64,000 nt of DNA from Catellatospora sp. TT07R-123 (GTDB lineage Bacteria > Actinomycetota > Actinomycetes > Mycobacteriales > Micromonosporaceae). Each line of letters starts with the position of its first letter. Positions within the stretch are counted from its first letter, which is position 1. The stretch is from contig NZ_BNEM01000002.1 of assembly GCF_018327705.1 (NCBI RefSeq), positions 3,286,001-3,350,000 on the forward strand, written 5' to 3'. The notes beneath the pieces were generated by a model that searched no databases, was not told the DNA's origin, and saw only the letters and a list, made by a program, of their open reading frames with translations. Both the position numbers and the translations under genes were made by a program. Positions 8,004 through 17,015 of the stretch are shown one piece after another.

Positions 8004-8951
8004 TCAGTCCTGGTCGCGCGTGACGCGCAGGTAGACGGCGGAGAAGACGCCCAGCACGATGAAGAGCAGCACGCTCATCGCGGCGGCCAGGCCGAAGTCG
8101 TTGTTGACGGTGAAGGCGTACCGGTAGATCAGCACCATCACGGTGATGGTGTCCGGGTTCGTGGTGCCGGTGAGCTGGTAGGGCTCGATGAACACCTGCA
8201 TGGTGGCCACGATCTGGAGCAGCAGCAGCACCAGCATGATGAAGCGCATCTGCGGGATGGTGATGTGCCGCAGCCGCTGCCAGACGCTGGCGCCCTCCAG
8301 CTCGGCGGCCTCGTACAGCTCGCCGGGGATGTTCTGCAGCGCGGCCAGGTACATGATGGTGGCGCCGCCCATGTTGGCCCACGTGGAGACCAGCACCAGC
8401 GAGATCATCGACATCTTGGGCGACTGGGTCCAGTCCGACGTCGGCAGGTGCAGGAAGCTCAGCACGGTGTTGAACAGGCCGTTGCCCGGGTCGTAGAAGA
8501 ACTTCCACAGCAGCACCACCACGATCGGCGGCAGCATCACCGGCAGGTAGATCGCGATCCGGAAGAAGCCCTTGAAGTGCCGGATCTCGTTGAGGATCAC
8601 CGCGATGGCGAACGGCACCAGGTAGCCCAGGATCAGCGCCAGGACGGTGAACTTGAGGGTGTTCCACCACGCCGTGTAGAACAGCGGGTCGTCGAAGATC
8701 GCCTTGAAGTTGTCGAACCCGACCCAGATCGGGTCGGTGACGAAGTTCACCTGCTGGAAGCTCAGGATGACACCGCGCACCAGCGGATACCAGGAGAAGA
8801 GCGCGAAGCACGCGATGCCCGCGGCCATGAACGCGTAGCCGAGAACGTTGTCTCCGACTTTGCGGCGCAGCTTGTCGCGCCGTGACGCGGGACTCGCGCC
8901 ACCGGAGTACGGCGTGCGCGCCTTCGGCCGCTCGCTCGTCATAACCGCCAT
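8004..8951 (-). CDS. Carbohydrate ABC transporter permease (MalF-type)
   Basis: 315 residues with six helices, starting with a cytoplasmic basic tail and the first helix at about 38-58 (GYAFMAAGIACFALFSWYPL). The EAA motif lies in AAELEGASVWQRLRHITIPQ. It is of the MalF/UgpA short type, without the large periplasmic loop of E. coli MalF. It lies between the binding-protein gene and MalG in the usual order. A GC-rich hairpin separates it from the upstream lipoprotein gene, which would leave the permeases less expressed than the binding protein. Confidence 0.95.
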   Translation of the reverse strand: MAVMTSERPKARTPYSGGASPASRRDKLRRKVGDNVLGYAFMAAGIACFALFSWYPLVRGVILSFQQVNFVTDPIWVGFDNFKAIFDDPLFYTAWWNTLKFTVLALILGYLVPFAIAVILNEIRHFKGFFRIAIYLPVMLPPIVVVLLWKFFYDPGNGLFNTVLSFLHLPTSDWTQSPKMSMISLVLVSTWANMGGATIMYLAALQNIPGELYEAAELEGASVWQRLRHITIPQMRFIMLVLLLLQIVATMQVFIEPYQLTGTTNPDTITVMVLIYRYAFTVNNDFGLAAAMSVLLFIVLGVFSAVYLRVTRDQD

Positions 8952-8988
8952 CGCAGGTGACCTTCCTTGGGGTACCAGTCAGTCGAGT

Positions 8989-9015
8989 GGGCCGCCGGCG
9001 CGAGGCCGGCGGCCC
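8989..9015 (-). terminator. Intercistronic hairpin between binding-protein and MalF genes
   Basis: Perfect 11-bp arms (GGGCCGCCGGC) with a 5-nt loop and no U tract. It is downstream of the sugar-binding lipoprotein gene. Hairpins here commonly protect the binding-protein message or reduce read-through to the permeases. Confidence 0.6.
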
Positions 9016-9028
9016 ATCGGGTGTTGCT

Positions 9029-10381
9029 TTACTTGACCGCGGCCAGAATCGTGTTGACCTGCTTCTCCGCGTCGGCGAGCAGGGCGGCGATGTCCGCGTT
9101 CTTGTCGGTCAGCACCTTCAGCATCGCCGTGTCGAGCACCGCGTAGATCTGCTGAGCCTGCGGCGGCTCGAGCTTCAGCGGGATGCTCGCGGTGGCGCTC
9201 ACGAACGGGGCGTAGTTCTCCGTCGGGACGTTGGCCAGCGACTTGGAGGAAGCGGCCTGCTTCTCCGCGGCGGCACCGGTCCAGATCAGCGGCTCGGGCA
9301 GGCCGACCGGCTGCTTGGCGTCAGCGGCGGTCTTGTTCTGCTGCTCGATCCGGTCCGGGTTCGTGTAGCGGAAGGTCAGCCACTTCAGGCCGGCCCGGAT
9401 CTTCTCCGGGGTCGCCTTGGCGTTGAACATGAAGCCCTCGCCACCGGCCAGGGTGCCGGCACCGCCGGGGACCGGGCCCAGGCCGTACTCCTTGAAGTCA
9501 CCCTTGAACTGGTTGACGATCGTGGGGATGTTGTCGCTGGTCGCGACGTACATGCCCAGCTTGCCCGACGCCATCATCTGGAGCAGGTCAGCCCACTCGA
9601 GCTGCTGACGGGCGCCCATGGTGTTGTCGGTCCAGCGCATGTCCTTCAGCTGCTGCAGGACCTGCTTGCCCTTGTCGCTGTTGAAGGCGGCCTTCCAGGT
9701 GTCGCCGTCCTTGACCGCGATGTCCCCGCCGAGCGAGTAGATCTCGGCGGTGAAGTGCCAGCCACCGGTGTTGCTCTTGCTGTAGTCGCCGTAGCCGACC
9801 GTGCCGCCACCCAGCGCCGCGATCTTCTGGGCCGCGGTGCGGACCTCTTCCCAGGTCTTCGGCGGGCTGTTCGGGTCGAGACCGGCCTTGGTGAACAGCG
9901 TCCGGTTGTACAGCAGACCCATCGAGTAGTTCTTCGTCGGGATGCCGTAGACCTTGCCGTCCGCGCCCGAGTAGACCTTCATCAGGTCGGGGCGCAGCTG
10001 CGCGATCGCCGGGAACTCACCGGTGTACGCGGAGATGTCCGCGACCTGGCGCTTGGCGATCAGGTTGCCCGGGTCGGTGAAGTACGTGTAGAAGACGTCC
10101 TCCAGCTGGCCGCCGGCCAGCTTGGTGGCGAACGTCTGGGGGTCCATGAACCCCTCTTTGGCGTCGATCTTGATGTTCGCGTTGGCCGCTTCGAAGGCCT
10201 TCACGTCGTCGAGGAACGACTTGCGGTTCACCGGGTCCGACTCCGGCGGGAGGCCGTTGACCGTGATGGTCACCGGACCGCTGGGCTTCTCCGGCTCCTT
10301 CTCGGAGCAGGCAGCCGGGAGCACGGCCACGCTGGCGGTAAGCAGCAGGCCAACCGCCTTGCTGAACCTTCTTCTGTCCAT
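9029..10381 (-). CDS. Extracellular solute-binding lipoprotein (sugar ABC transporter, family 1)
   Basis: 450 residues. It begins MDRRRFSKAVGLLLTA and has a lipobox LPAAC (Cys25), so it is exported and anchored to the outer face of the membrane. The mature part has the two-lobed family-1 fold, with typical segments ITVNGLPPESDPVNRKSF, YGIPTKNYSMGLLYNRTLF and FMFNAKATPEKIRAGLKWL. ATG at 10381 is preceded by AAGGAAGG; an upstream ATG at 10411 has no ribosome site. It is the first gene of the importer and glucosidase operon, so its ligand is probably an alpha-gluco-oligosaccharide. The ligand is inferred from context only. Confidence 0.92.
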   Translation of the reverse strand: MDRRRFSKAVGLLLTASVAVLPAACSEKEPEKPSGPVTITVNGLPPESDPVNRKSFLDDVKAFEAANANIKIDAKEGFMDPQTFATKLAGGQLEDVFYTYFTDPGNLIAKRQVADISAYTGEFPAIAQLRPDLMKVYSGADGKVYGIPTKNYSMGLLYNRTLFTKAGLDPNSPPKTWEEVRTAAQKIAALGGGTVGYGDYSKSNTGGWHFTAEIYSLGGDIAVKDGDTWKAAFNSDKGKQVLQQLKDMRWTDNTMGARQQLEWADLLQMMASGKLGMYVATSDNIPTIVNQFKGDFKEYGLGPVPGGAGTLAGGEGFMFNAKATPEKIRAGLKWLTFRYTNPDRIEQQNKTAADAKQPVGLPEPLIWTGAAAEKQAASSKSLANVPTENYAPFVSATASIPLKLEPPQAQQIYAVLDTAMLKVLTDKNADIAALLADAEKQVNTILAAVK

Positions 10382-10592
10382 AGGATTGGAGGTCCTTCCT
10401 TGCGGAGGCATGCGGGGCGGTCACCCTGGACAAGTTCCGCCCCGCATGGGGGTTCTTCCATTCAGTTCGGGCAAAGCACCGGACCGCTGCCGCGCGGTGT
10501 ACACGCTGACGGCCCCGATTTCGTCTTTGTTTCCGTGCCGTCGCCCCGGGGTTTCCCCCGATGACGATGGTGAGCAGCGTAGGCCGCGAGTA

Positions 10593-10621
10593 CGCAAGAA
10601 GTCTATAGTCCTTTGCAAGAA
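10593..10621. promoter_or_regulatory. Candidate LacI half-sites upstream of the importer operon
   Basis: GCAAGAA occurs twice (CGCAAGAA 10593-10600, TGCAAGAA 10614-10621), 21 bp apart, about 215-240 bp upstream of the binding-protein start. CGCAAG and TGCAA also occur at the LacI-2 start (12109-12135). A shared LacI site is suggested but not proven. Confidence 0.35.
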
Positions 10622-10853
10622 CGTAATGATCGACTATTCCGTCCCAGCTCACAGCAGCGCAAGGCAGGAACGCAAGACCGGCAGGACGCGTACGGCCAGC
10701 CGTCGGGCCACGCCTCGGGAGGGCTCACCAGAGGACACCTGACCTGCTGAAACGGTTTTGTGGGGCCAGGCCCTGCGCAACGTTGCACCGGCTCGGGGGA
10801 AACCGCGCGGCAACACAACGTTCGTCCGTCGAGTTCTTGAACCCGGAAACAGT

Positions 10854-10891
10854 GCAGCCGCCGGACGTTCCGTCGAACGTCCGGCGGCTGC
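10854..10891. terminator. Strong hairpin downstream of LacI-2
   Basis: Perfect 17-bp arms with a CGTC tetraloop. The arm GCAGCCGCCGGACGTTC is extremely stable. It is about 145 nt past the LacI-2 stop codon, with no U tract. Termination or insulation of the downstream operon is likely. Confidence 0.6.
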
Positions 10892-10943
10892 GGAGGCGGC
10901 GCCCACCGGTCACGCCGCCAGGCCTGCACGGCCCAGACCACGC

Positions 10944-11002
10944 AAGTTGCCGGGCAATCGGGCGCACCTGGGCGCTTCATACGCCCGATTGCCCGGCAAC
11001 TT
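10944..11002. repeat. Family-1 palindromic element, copy 2
   Basis: Perfect 21-bp arms (10944-10964, 10982-11002) with a 17-nt loop. The arm core GTTGCCGGGCAATCGGGC is the same as in copy 1 at 1220-1282, but the loop differs. It lies just past the LacI-2 stop codon. Confidence 0.9.
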
Positions 11003-11035
11003 CGGTGGTCTTGAGGGGCCGGCCGGTCGGCGAGG

Positions 11036-12094
11036 TCAGAGGGTGCGGGCGGTCTGGGCGGGGACGGGGCGCGACGGCACGGCCGCACCTGAACCGGTCG
11101 AGCCGCGCACCACCAGCTCGGTCTCGAACAGCAGCTCGTCGGCGGGCACGGTGTTGCCCGCGATCTCGCTGATGAGCAGGGCGACGGCGGCCTGCCCCAT
11201 CGACTCGATCGGCTGGCGCACCGTGGTCAGCGGCGGGTCCGTGCAGGCCATGACGGACGAGTCGTCGTACCCGACGATGGAGACGTCGCCGGGCACGCTC
11301 TTGCCGAGCCGGCGCACGCCGCGCACCGCGCCCAGCGCGAGCACGTCGCTGGCGCACACCAGGCCGGTCACGCCGCGGCCGATCAGCCGCGCCGCGGCCG
11401 CGTGGCCGCCCTCCATCGAGAAGATGGTGCGCTCGATGAGGTCCTCGGGGTCGATGCCCACGGGCGGCCCGTCGAGGGCCAGGCGGGTCAGGAACGCCTG
11501 GTGCTTGCGTGAGGAGGGCACGTGGTCGGGCGGGCCGAGGATCAGCCCGATCCGCTCGTGGCCCAGGGAGGCCAGGTGGTTGTAGGCCTGCTCGACCGCG
11601 ACGGCGTCGTCGGCGGAGACCCGGGGGAAGCCCAGATCCTCGATACCGGCGTTGACCAGTATCGCGGGCAGGCCCCGGTCGAGCAGGCGGCGGTAGTGCT
11701 CGTGCTCGGCATCGGCCTGGGCGTAGTTGCCGCCCGCGAAGATCACGCCGGACACCTGCTGTTCCAGCAGCATGTCGACGTAGTCCGACTCGGCCACGCC
11801 GTCGGCCGTGCGGGTGCACAGCACGGGGGTGAACCCCCGTTTGGCCAGTGCCCCGGCCACGACCTCGGCGAACGCGGGGAAGATCGGGTTCTGAAGTTCG
11901 GGCAGGACCAGCCCGACCAGACGCGCCCGCTCCCCGCGCAACTTGGTGGGGCGCTCGTAACCGAGCACGTCCAGGGCGGTGAGAACGGCCGTCCGGGTGG
12001 CCTCGGAGATGCCCGGCCGCCCGTTGAGCACCCTGCTCACGGTGGCCGTGCTCACCCCCACGTACTTCGCCACTTCGGCGAGTCTGCGCGTCAT
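11036..12094 (-). CDS. LacI family transcriptional regulator 2
   Basis: 352 residues, a close paralogue of the regulator at 2412-3404. The helix-turn-helix is the same apart from one residue in YVGVSTATVSRVLNGR. The sensor domain aligns without large gaps, with a short extra loop near GPPVGIDPEDLIE and a longer Ala/Arg-rich C-terminus. ATG at 12094 matches the start of its paralogue; 12124 would add ten residues. It is upstream of the alpha-glucan operon and likely represses it. The near-identical recognition helix predicts overlapping operators, while differences in the sensor domain may mean different inducers. Confidence 0.93.
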   Translation of the reverse strand: MTRRLAEVAKYVGVSTATVSRVLNGRPGISEATRTAVLTALDVLGYERPTKLRGERARLVGLVLPELQNPIFPAFAEVVAGALAKRGFTPVLCTRTADGVAESDYVDMLLEQQVSGVIFAGGNYAQADAEHEHYRRLLDRGLPAILVNAGIEDLGFPRVSADDAVAVEQAYNHLASLGHERIGLILGPPDHVPSSRKHQAFLTRLALDGPPVGIDPEDLIERTIFSMEGGHAAAARLIGRGVTGLVCASDVLALGAVRGVRRLGKSVPGDVSIVGYDDSSVMACTDPPLTTVRQPIESMGQAAVALLISEIAGNTVPADELLFETELVVRGSTGSGAAVPSRPVPAQTARTL

Positions 12095-12118
12095 GGTACG
12101 CAAGTGTAGAGCACAATC

Positions 12119-12135
12119 GTGCAAATGAGTTGCAC
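12119..12135. promoter_or_regulatory. Candidate LacI-2 operator
   Basis: The inverted repeat GTGCAA-N5-TTGCAC lies 25 nt upstream of the LacI-2 start. TTGCA half-sites are common for LacI/GalR proteins. The core differs from that at LacI-1 (GGTTACTGTAACC). Confidence 0.5.
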
Positions 12136-12221
12136 GGGTTGGCTGACGTTTTGCAGACCAAACGCATGACCCACCGCAAGCGGTTACGGCAACGTGATAT
12201 GTGGTATTTTCCTCCGCCTTA

Positions 12222-12923
12222 TCAGGGCAACGCGGAGACGATCTCCTCCATCGAGCGCCGCCGCCCGGTGTAGAACGGCACCTCCTCGCGCACGTGACGG
12301 CGCGCCGACGAGGCCCGCAGGTCGCGCATCAGGTCGACGATGCGGTGCAGCTCGTCGGCCTCGAACGCGAGCATCCACTCGTAGTCGCCCAGTGCGAACG
12401 AGGCCACCGTGTTGGCCCGCACGTCCGGGTAGCCGCGCGCCATCCGCCCGTGCTCGGCCAGCATCTCGCGCCGCTCCTCGTCCGGCAGCAGATACCACTC
12501 GTACGACCGCACGAACGGATACACGCAGACGTAGCCGCGGGCCTCCTCGCCGGCCAGGAACGCCGGGATGTGGCTCTTGTTGAACTCCGCCGGGCGGTGC
12601 AGCGCCATCTGCGACCAGACCGGCGTCAGGCACTTGCCCAGCGCGGTGCGCCGGAACCGGCCGTAGGCGTCCTGCAGCGCGTCGGAGGAGGCCGAGTGCC
12701 ACCAGATCATGATGTCGGCGTCGGCGCGCAGCCCGGCCACGTCGTACACGCCGCGGATGGTGACGTCCTTCTCCGCGAGCTGCCCGAAGAGCTGGTCGAC
12801 CTCCCCGGCGACCTCGGAGCGGATCGACGGCAGCGGGCCGGTGGCCCGGAACACCGACCACATGGTGTACCGGATGGTGTCGTTGAGCTCGCGCAGCCGG
12901 GAGGCGTTGGTCTGTTCGGTCAT
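12222..12923 (-). CDS. hemQ: Coproheme decarboxylase HemQ (ChdC)
   Basis: 233 residues of the chlorite-dismutase fold. HemQ converts coproheme to protoheme with peroxide in Gram-positive bacteria. Typical segments are [31 protein letters not shown], the catalytic-Tyr region [12 protein letters not shown][17 protein letters not shown], and [27 protein letters not shown]. The ATG at 12923 overlaps the hemY stop (TAATG), with GAGGA just upstream, so the two are translationally coupled. An in-frame ATG at 12932 is less likely. With hemE and hemY it forms the coproporphyrin-dependent heme branch. A ferrochelatase gene is not in the window. Confidence 0.96.
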   Translation of the reverse strand: MTEQTNASRLRELNDTIRYTMWSVFRATGPLPSIRSEVAGEVDQLFGQLAEKDVTIRGVYDVAGLRADADIMIWWHSASSDALQDAYGRFRRTALGKCLTPVWSQMALHRPAEFNKSHIPAFLAGEEARGYVCVYPFVRSYEWYLLPDEERREMLAEHGRMARGYPDVRANTVASFALGDYEWMLAFEADELHRIVDLMRDLRASSARRHVREEVPFYTGRRRSMEEIVSALP

Positions 12924-14320
12924 TATTCCCATCCTCGTAGCAGCAGGTCGGCGGCCAGCTCGGCCGAGTTGACGCAGGCGGGGATGCCCACGCCGTCGAA
13001 GGCGGCGCCCACCAGCACCAGCGGCAGCTCGGCCAGCGCCTCACGCGCGTTCGCCACCCGCTCGACATGGCCGGGGGCGTACTGCGGCAGCGCCCCGCCC
13101 CAGCGGGTGACCGTCGCGGCCGCCGGTTCGGGCAGCGAGGTGCCGAGCACCGCCGACAGGTCGGCGCGCACCGTGGCGACGATCTCCGCGTCGGGGCGCT
13201 GCAGGACCGCGTGGTCGCCGTGGCGGCCGACGCTGGCGCGCAGCAGCACCGAGCCGTCAGACCGGCGGTGGTGCTCCCACTTGGTGCTGAAGAACGTCGC
13301 GGCCTTGATGGTCAGCCCCTGGTCGGCCGGGACCAGGAAGCCGCTGAGCGCGGGCAGGTCGACGCCGGGCAGGGTCAGCGTGACCAGCCCGACGTTGGCG
13401 TATTCCAGCACCCCGAGGTGCTCGGCGGCCTCCGGCGCGGTCGGCGCCAGCAGGCGCGCGGCGGGACGGGCGGGCACGGCGAGCACCACCGCGTCGGCGT
13501 CCAGCCGCCACGGGCGGGCGGCGCGCGGGGCGTCGTCGGTGGCCGCGCCGACGGTCAGGGTCCAGCCGTCGGCGGTGCGGACCAGCTCGCGTACCGGCAT
13601 GCCGAGGTGGATCTCGACGCCGCGCCGCTCCAGCTCGGCGCGGGCCGCCTGGACCAGCGTGCCGAGGCCGCCGCGCAGCGTGCCGAAGACCGGCGTGCCG
13701 GGCTGGTGCGCCCGGCTGGTCCCGGCGGCCCGCTGCACGGCCGCGCGCAGGGTGTGCTCGCGGCCGAGGAAGCGGTGCAGCGCGGGCATGGTGGCCGCCA
13801 GCGAGAGGCCGTCGGCGCTGCCGGCGTACACGCCGCCCAGCAGCGGGTCGACCAGGTGGGTGACCACCTCGTCGCCCAGCCGCTCGCGCACCACGTCGCC
13901 CACGGCGCGGTCCTCGCGCGGGGCCAGCACCGGCGCGCCCCGGTCGACGTCGCCCTGGCTCAGGGTGGCCACGCCGACCAGGTCGGTGTCCGGGCCCGGC
14001 ACGCCCATCACGGTGCCGGTGGGCAGCGGGCGCAGTGCTCCGGCCACCCACAGCCCGGCGCCGCCCGCGATCGGGTGCTCCAGCAGGTGCTCCAGCTTCA
14101 GGGCCGAGACCAGGCGCATCGCGCCGCTCGGGCCCCAGGCCGGGTCGCGCATCAGGAACTGCTCGGCGCCCAGTTCCACGCCGTCGGCGCGGGTGTGCAG
14201 CTTGCCGCCCAGACGGTCGGCCTGCTCCACGATCGTGACCGCGACGCCCGACTCGGACAGCCGTAGCGCGGCGGCCAGGCCCGAGATGCCCCCGCCGATT
14301 ACTGCCACGTGGCGGGTCAT
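12923..14320 (-). CDS. hemY: Coproporphyrinogen III oxidase, HemY/CgoX type
   Basis: 465 residues, an FAD-dependent amine-oxidase-fold protein. The dinucleotide site [18 protein letters not shown] starts at residue 6, followed by [20 protein letters not shown]. The C-terminal FAD motif is [20 protein letters not shown]. It oxidises coproporphyrinogen III to coproporphyrin III in Gram-positive bacteria; older annotation calls it protoporphyrinogen oxidase (HemG). ATG at 14320 overlaps the hemE stop codon by four bases (ATGA). An upstream in-frame start would only add Arg/Gly-rich shadow sequence. It is coupled to hemQ downstream. Confidence 0.95.
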   Translation of the reverse strand: MTRHVAVIGGGISGLAAALRLSESGVAVTIVEQADRLGGKLHTRADGVELGAEQFLMRDPAWGPSGAMRLVSALKLEHLLEHPIAGGAGLWVAGALRPLPTGTVMGVPGPDTDLVGVATLSQGDVDRGAPVLAPREDRAVGDVVRERLGDEVVTHLVDPLLGGVYAGSADGLSLAATMPALHRFLGREHTLRAAVQRAAGTSRAHQPGTPVFGTLRGGLGTLVQAARAELERRGVEIHLGMPVRELVRTADGWTLTVGAATDDAPRAARPWRLDADAVVLAVPARPAARLLAPTAPEAAEHLGVLEYANVGLVTLTLPGVDLPALSGFLVPADQGLTIKAATFFSTKWEHHRRSDGSVLLRASVGRHGDHAVLQRPDAEIVATVRADLSAVLGTSLPEPAAATVTRWGGALPQYAPGHVERVANAREALAELPLVLVGAAFDGVGIPACVNSAELAADLLLRGWE

Positions 14321-15378
14321 CGCTTGCTGACCTCGTGCACCAGCTCGACCACGCGGGTGAGCACGGTCGGGTCGGTCTCCGGCAGCACGCCGTGGCCGAG
14401 GTTGAAGACGTGGCCCGGCGCGGCGCCGCCCTCGTCGAGCACCCGGCGCACCTCGCGCTCGATCACCTCCCACGGCGCGAACAGCACCGCGGGGTCGAGG
14501 TTGCCCTGCACCGGCTTGCCGGGCAGCTGCCGGGCGGCCGTGTCCAGCGGGGTGCGCCAGTCGACGCCGACGACGTCGGCGCCCGCCTCGGCCATCGCGG
14601 GCAGCAGCAGGCCGGTCCCGACGCCGAAGTGGATCCGCGGGATGCCCGCGTCGGCCAGCCCCGACAGCACCTGCTGCGAGTGCGGCAGGACGTACTGGCG
14701 GTAGTCGGCCTCCGAGAGGGCGCCGACCCAGGAGTCGAACAGCTGGACCGCGGCGACCCCGGCGTCAATCTGCACCTTGAGGAAGGTGAGCGTGATCTCG
14801 GCGAGGCGGGCGAGCAGGGCGTGCCACAGCTCGGGGTCGCCGTACATCAGGGCCTTGGTCTTGGTGTGGTTGCGCGACGGGCCGCCCTCGACCAGGTAGC
14901 TGGCCAGCGTGAACGGGGCGCCCGCGAAGCCGATCAGCGGGGTGGCCTTCAGCTCGCGCAGCAGCAGGGCGACGGCGTCGCCGACGTACGACACGGCGCC
15001 GGGGTCGAGCGGTCGCACCCGGTCCAGGTCGGCCATCGTGCGCACCGGTTCGGCCACGACCGGGCCGGTGCCGGCGACGATGTCGAGGTCGACCCCGGCG
15101 GCGTCCAGCGGCACCATGATGTCGCTGAACAGGATCGCCGCGTCGACGCCGTGGCGGCGGACCGGTTGCATGGTGATCTCGGTGACCAGGTCGGGGCGGC
15201 GGCACGATTCGAGCATGCGCACGCCGGCCCGCAGTTCGCGGTATTCGGGCAGGGACCGGCCCGCCTGCCGCATGAACCACACGGGGGTATGCGGCACGGC
15301 CTGCCCCCGGCAGGCGCGTACGAATGTCGATCCGGCCAAGGTGAGGCGGTTGAGGCCGCCCGTGGCTGCAGTGTTCAT
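14317..15378 (-). CDS. hemE: Uroporphyrinogen decarboxylase
   Basis: 353 residues of the (beta/alpha)8 uroporphyrinogen-III decarboxylase family, giving coproporphyrinogen III. The signature [19 protein letters not shown] carries the substrate-binding Arg pair. The second signature is [17 protein letters not shown], followed by [20 protein letters not shown] and the C-terminal [15 protein letters not shown] at 15378 or 15387 both lack a clear ribosome site. It is first in the hemE-hemY-hemQ operon and divergent from the DUF3000 gene. Confidence 0.97.
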   Translation of the reverse strand: MNTAATGGLNRLTLAGSTFVRACRGQAVPHTPVWFMRQAGRSLPEYRELRAGVRMLESCRRPDLVTEITMQPVRRHGVDAAILFSDIMVPLDAAGVDLDIVAGTGPVVAEPVRTMADLDRVRPLDPGAVSYVGDAVALLLRELKATPLIGFAGAPFTLASYLVEGGPSRNHTKTKALMYGDPELWHALLARLAEITLTFLKVQIDAGVAAVQLFDSWVGALSEADYRQYVLPHSQQVLSGLADAGIPRIHFGVGTGLLLPAMAEAGADVVGVDWRTPLDTAARQLPGKPVQGNLDPAVLFAPWEVIEREVRRVLDEGGAAPGHVFNLGHGVLPETDPTVLTRVVELVHEVSKR

Positions 15379-15479
15379 CGTCGCCATCGTGCCACTGGAC
15401 GAGGGGTGTCCGCCGCATGGGTAGTGCGGATGTGAGCCGTATCGGCGCGGCGTGCCACCACACGGAGGCGCGGGCGCCC

Positions 15480-15485
15480 TAGGGT
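15480..15485 (+). promoter_or_regulatory. Probable leaderless -10 box of the DUF3000 gene
   Basis: TAGGGT ends 6 nt before the ATG at 15492, and no ribosome site is present. This spacing is typical of leaderless actinobacterial transcripts. The RNase D gene looks similar, with TACGGT at 18411-18416 before ATG 18424. No clear -35 box is seen in either case. Confidence 0.4.
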
Positions 15486-15491
15486 ACGGCT

Positions 15492-16055
15492 ATGGCGCTG
15501 ACGACCGTACTCCCCGAGACGTTCACGCGCGCCGTCACCGCGCTGCGCTCGGTCCACCCCCGTGACGAGATCTCCCTGGAAGAGGTGCCCGCCCCCGGCA
15601 AGCTCGCGCCGTACGCGTTCGCGCTGGGCGCGTCGGTGCTCCGCCGGGGCGAGGAGGTCACCACGGGGCGGCTGATCCTGCTGCACGACCCGGCCGGGCA
15701 CGACGCCTGGCAGGGCGACACCCGGCTGGTCACGTACGTCACCGCGGAGTTGGAACCCGAGCTGGCCACCGACCCGCTGCTGCCCCAGGTGGGCTGGAGC
15801 TGGCTGGTGGACGCGCTCGACGCGCACACCTCCGGCTACGCCGCGATCGGCGGCACCGTGACGCAGACCATCTCCAGCCGGTTCGGCGCGCTGGCCGCCG
15901 ACGGTCCGCCCACCACCGACCTGGAGCTGCGGGCGTCCTGGACGCCGCTGGACCTCGATCTGGAGGGCCACGTGACCGCTTGGTGCACGGCGCTGGCCTC
16001 CACCGCGGGCCTGCCGCCGGTCGGCGTCTCGGCCCTGCCGCTGCGACGCAACTAG
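15492..16055 (+). CDS. DUF3000 family protein
   Basis: 187 residues, cytoplasmic, with no signal or membrane segment. It belongs to the actinobacterial DUF3000 family, typically found between hemE and the RNase D gene (Rv2680 in M. tuberculosis). Its function is unknown. Conserved-looking blocks are ALRSVHPRDEISLEEVPAPG, QVGWSWLVDALDAH and GTVTQTISSRFG. It is divergent from hemE and converges with a membrane-protein gene across a hairpin. Confidence 0.9.
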   Translation: MALTTVLPETFTRAVTALRSVHPRDEISLEEVPAPGKLAPYAFALGASVLRRGEEVTTGRLILLHDPAGHDAWQGDTRLVTYVTAELEPELATDPLLPQVGWSWLVDALDAHTSGYAAIGGTVTQTISSRFGALAADGPPTTDLELRASWTPLDLDLEGHVTAWCTALASTAGLPPVGVSALPLRRN

Positions 16056-16071
16056 CCGGACGACAGCGAGA

Positions 16072-16112
16072 AGCCGAAGGGCGGCCGGATCACTCCGGGC
16101 CGCCCTTCGGCT
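16072..16112. terminator. Bidirectional hairpin terminator
   Basis: Perfect 15-bp arms (AGCCGAAGGGCGGCC) with an 11-nt loop between the convergent DUF3000 gene and the membrane coiled-coil gene. Confidence 0.75.
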
Positions 16113-16137
16113 CGTCCGGCCTACGGCCGGGACGGGA

Positions 16138-16962
16138 TCAGAGGTACGCCTTGCAGGCCTTGTCGACGGCCTTGCCCTTGGCCTGGGTCGGGCCGCTGAA
16201 GAACGCGTCCAGCTTGTCCAGGCAGTTGGTCATCGCCTTGTTCTCGTTCTGCACGCCCTCAAGGTCCTGCTTGGCCTTGCTCAGGTCGTCCTTGACCGAC
16301 GACAGCTGGCGGTTGGCCGAGTCGAGCGCGCTCTCCTTCTGCTGGAGCGACTTGTCGCGCTCGGCGACCTGCTGGGTCAGCGTGGTCCGGGTCGAGGTCA
16401 GGTCGTTGGACTTGAGCACGAACAGGGTCGTCATCACGCCGGTGGCCAGCACCAGCACGCCGGTGAGGATGCTGAGGACCAGCACGGCCTTGGACTTCTT
16501 GGGCGCGGCCGGGACCGGCGCCACGAAGCCGGGGTAGCCCGAGGTCGGGTACGCCGAGACCGGCATCGCCGAGACCGGGTAGGAGTCGGCGGCCGGGTAC
16601 TGCTGCGGCGCGGCCTGGTACTGCTGCGGCGCGGCCGGGGCGTAGCCCGCCTGGTACGCGTCGGCGGCGGGCGCGGCCTGCGGCAGCACCGCGGTGGCCA
16701 TGGCGGTCGTGGCCTCGGCGGCGGGCGCGGCGACCGGCGCCGGGGTGGCGACCGGCGCGGCGACGGGAGCCGGGGCGTAGACGGGCGCCGGGGTGGCGAC
16801 CGGCGCGGCCGGAGCCGGGGTGTAGACCGGAGCCGGGTCGGCCGCCGGGGTCGGGGTGGCGACCGGGACGGGCTGCGTCGCCTCGGGCGCGACGGGCGCG
16901 GGCGCGTACGCCTGCGGCTCGGACGCACCGGCGGGGGCCGCGGCCTGCTCGGGGTTGGTCAT
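16138..16962 (-). CDS. Membrane protein with Pro/Ala-rich tail and coiled coil
   Basis: 274 residues of unknown function. Residues 1-155 are disordered, Pro/Ala-rich and full of APV/APA repeats plus QQY and YP units. One membrane helix spans about 158-183. It is followed by a coiled coil (about 190-255, with DSANRQLSSVKDDLSKAKQD) and a C-terminus with two Cys (NCLDKLDAFF, DKACKAYL). The tail is probably cytoplasmic and the coiled coil outside. ATG at 16962 has a good GGAGGAG site. It lies 53 nt downstream of the HtrA-like gene, which has the same tail-helix-coil design, so the two may work together. The rest of the long open frame upstream is out-of-frame shadow. Confidence 0.85.
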   Translation of the reverse strand: MTNPEQAAAPAGASEPQAYAPAPVAPEATQPVPVATPTPAADPAPVYTPAPAAPVATPAPVYAPAPVAAPVATPAPVAAPAAEATTAMATAVLPQAAPAADAYQAGYAPAAPQQYQAAPQQYPAADSYPVSAMPVSAYPTSGYPGFVAPVPAAPKKSKAVLVLSILTGVLVLATGVMTTLFVLKSNDLTSTRTTLTQQVAERDKSLQQKESALDSANRQLSSVKDDLSKAKQDLEGVQNENKAMTNCLDKLDAFFSGPTQAKGKAVDKACKAYL

Positions 16963-17015
16963 GTGGTGCTCTCCTCCGTGATGGGGTGTTGCATGGGCTG
17001 CCGGAACACTTCCGG

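Larger units (their letters stand above)
10382..11035. other. Intergenic region with operon promoter and two palindromes
   Basis: No supported gene lies in these 654 bases. The part next to the binding-protein gene should hold the operon promoter and LacI target. The part next to LacI-2 holds a strong hairpin (10854-10891) and a family-1 palindrome (10944-11002), which would end LacI-2 transcription. Open frames here are short and have no ribosome site. Confidence 0.7.
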
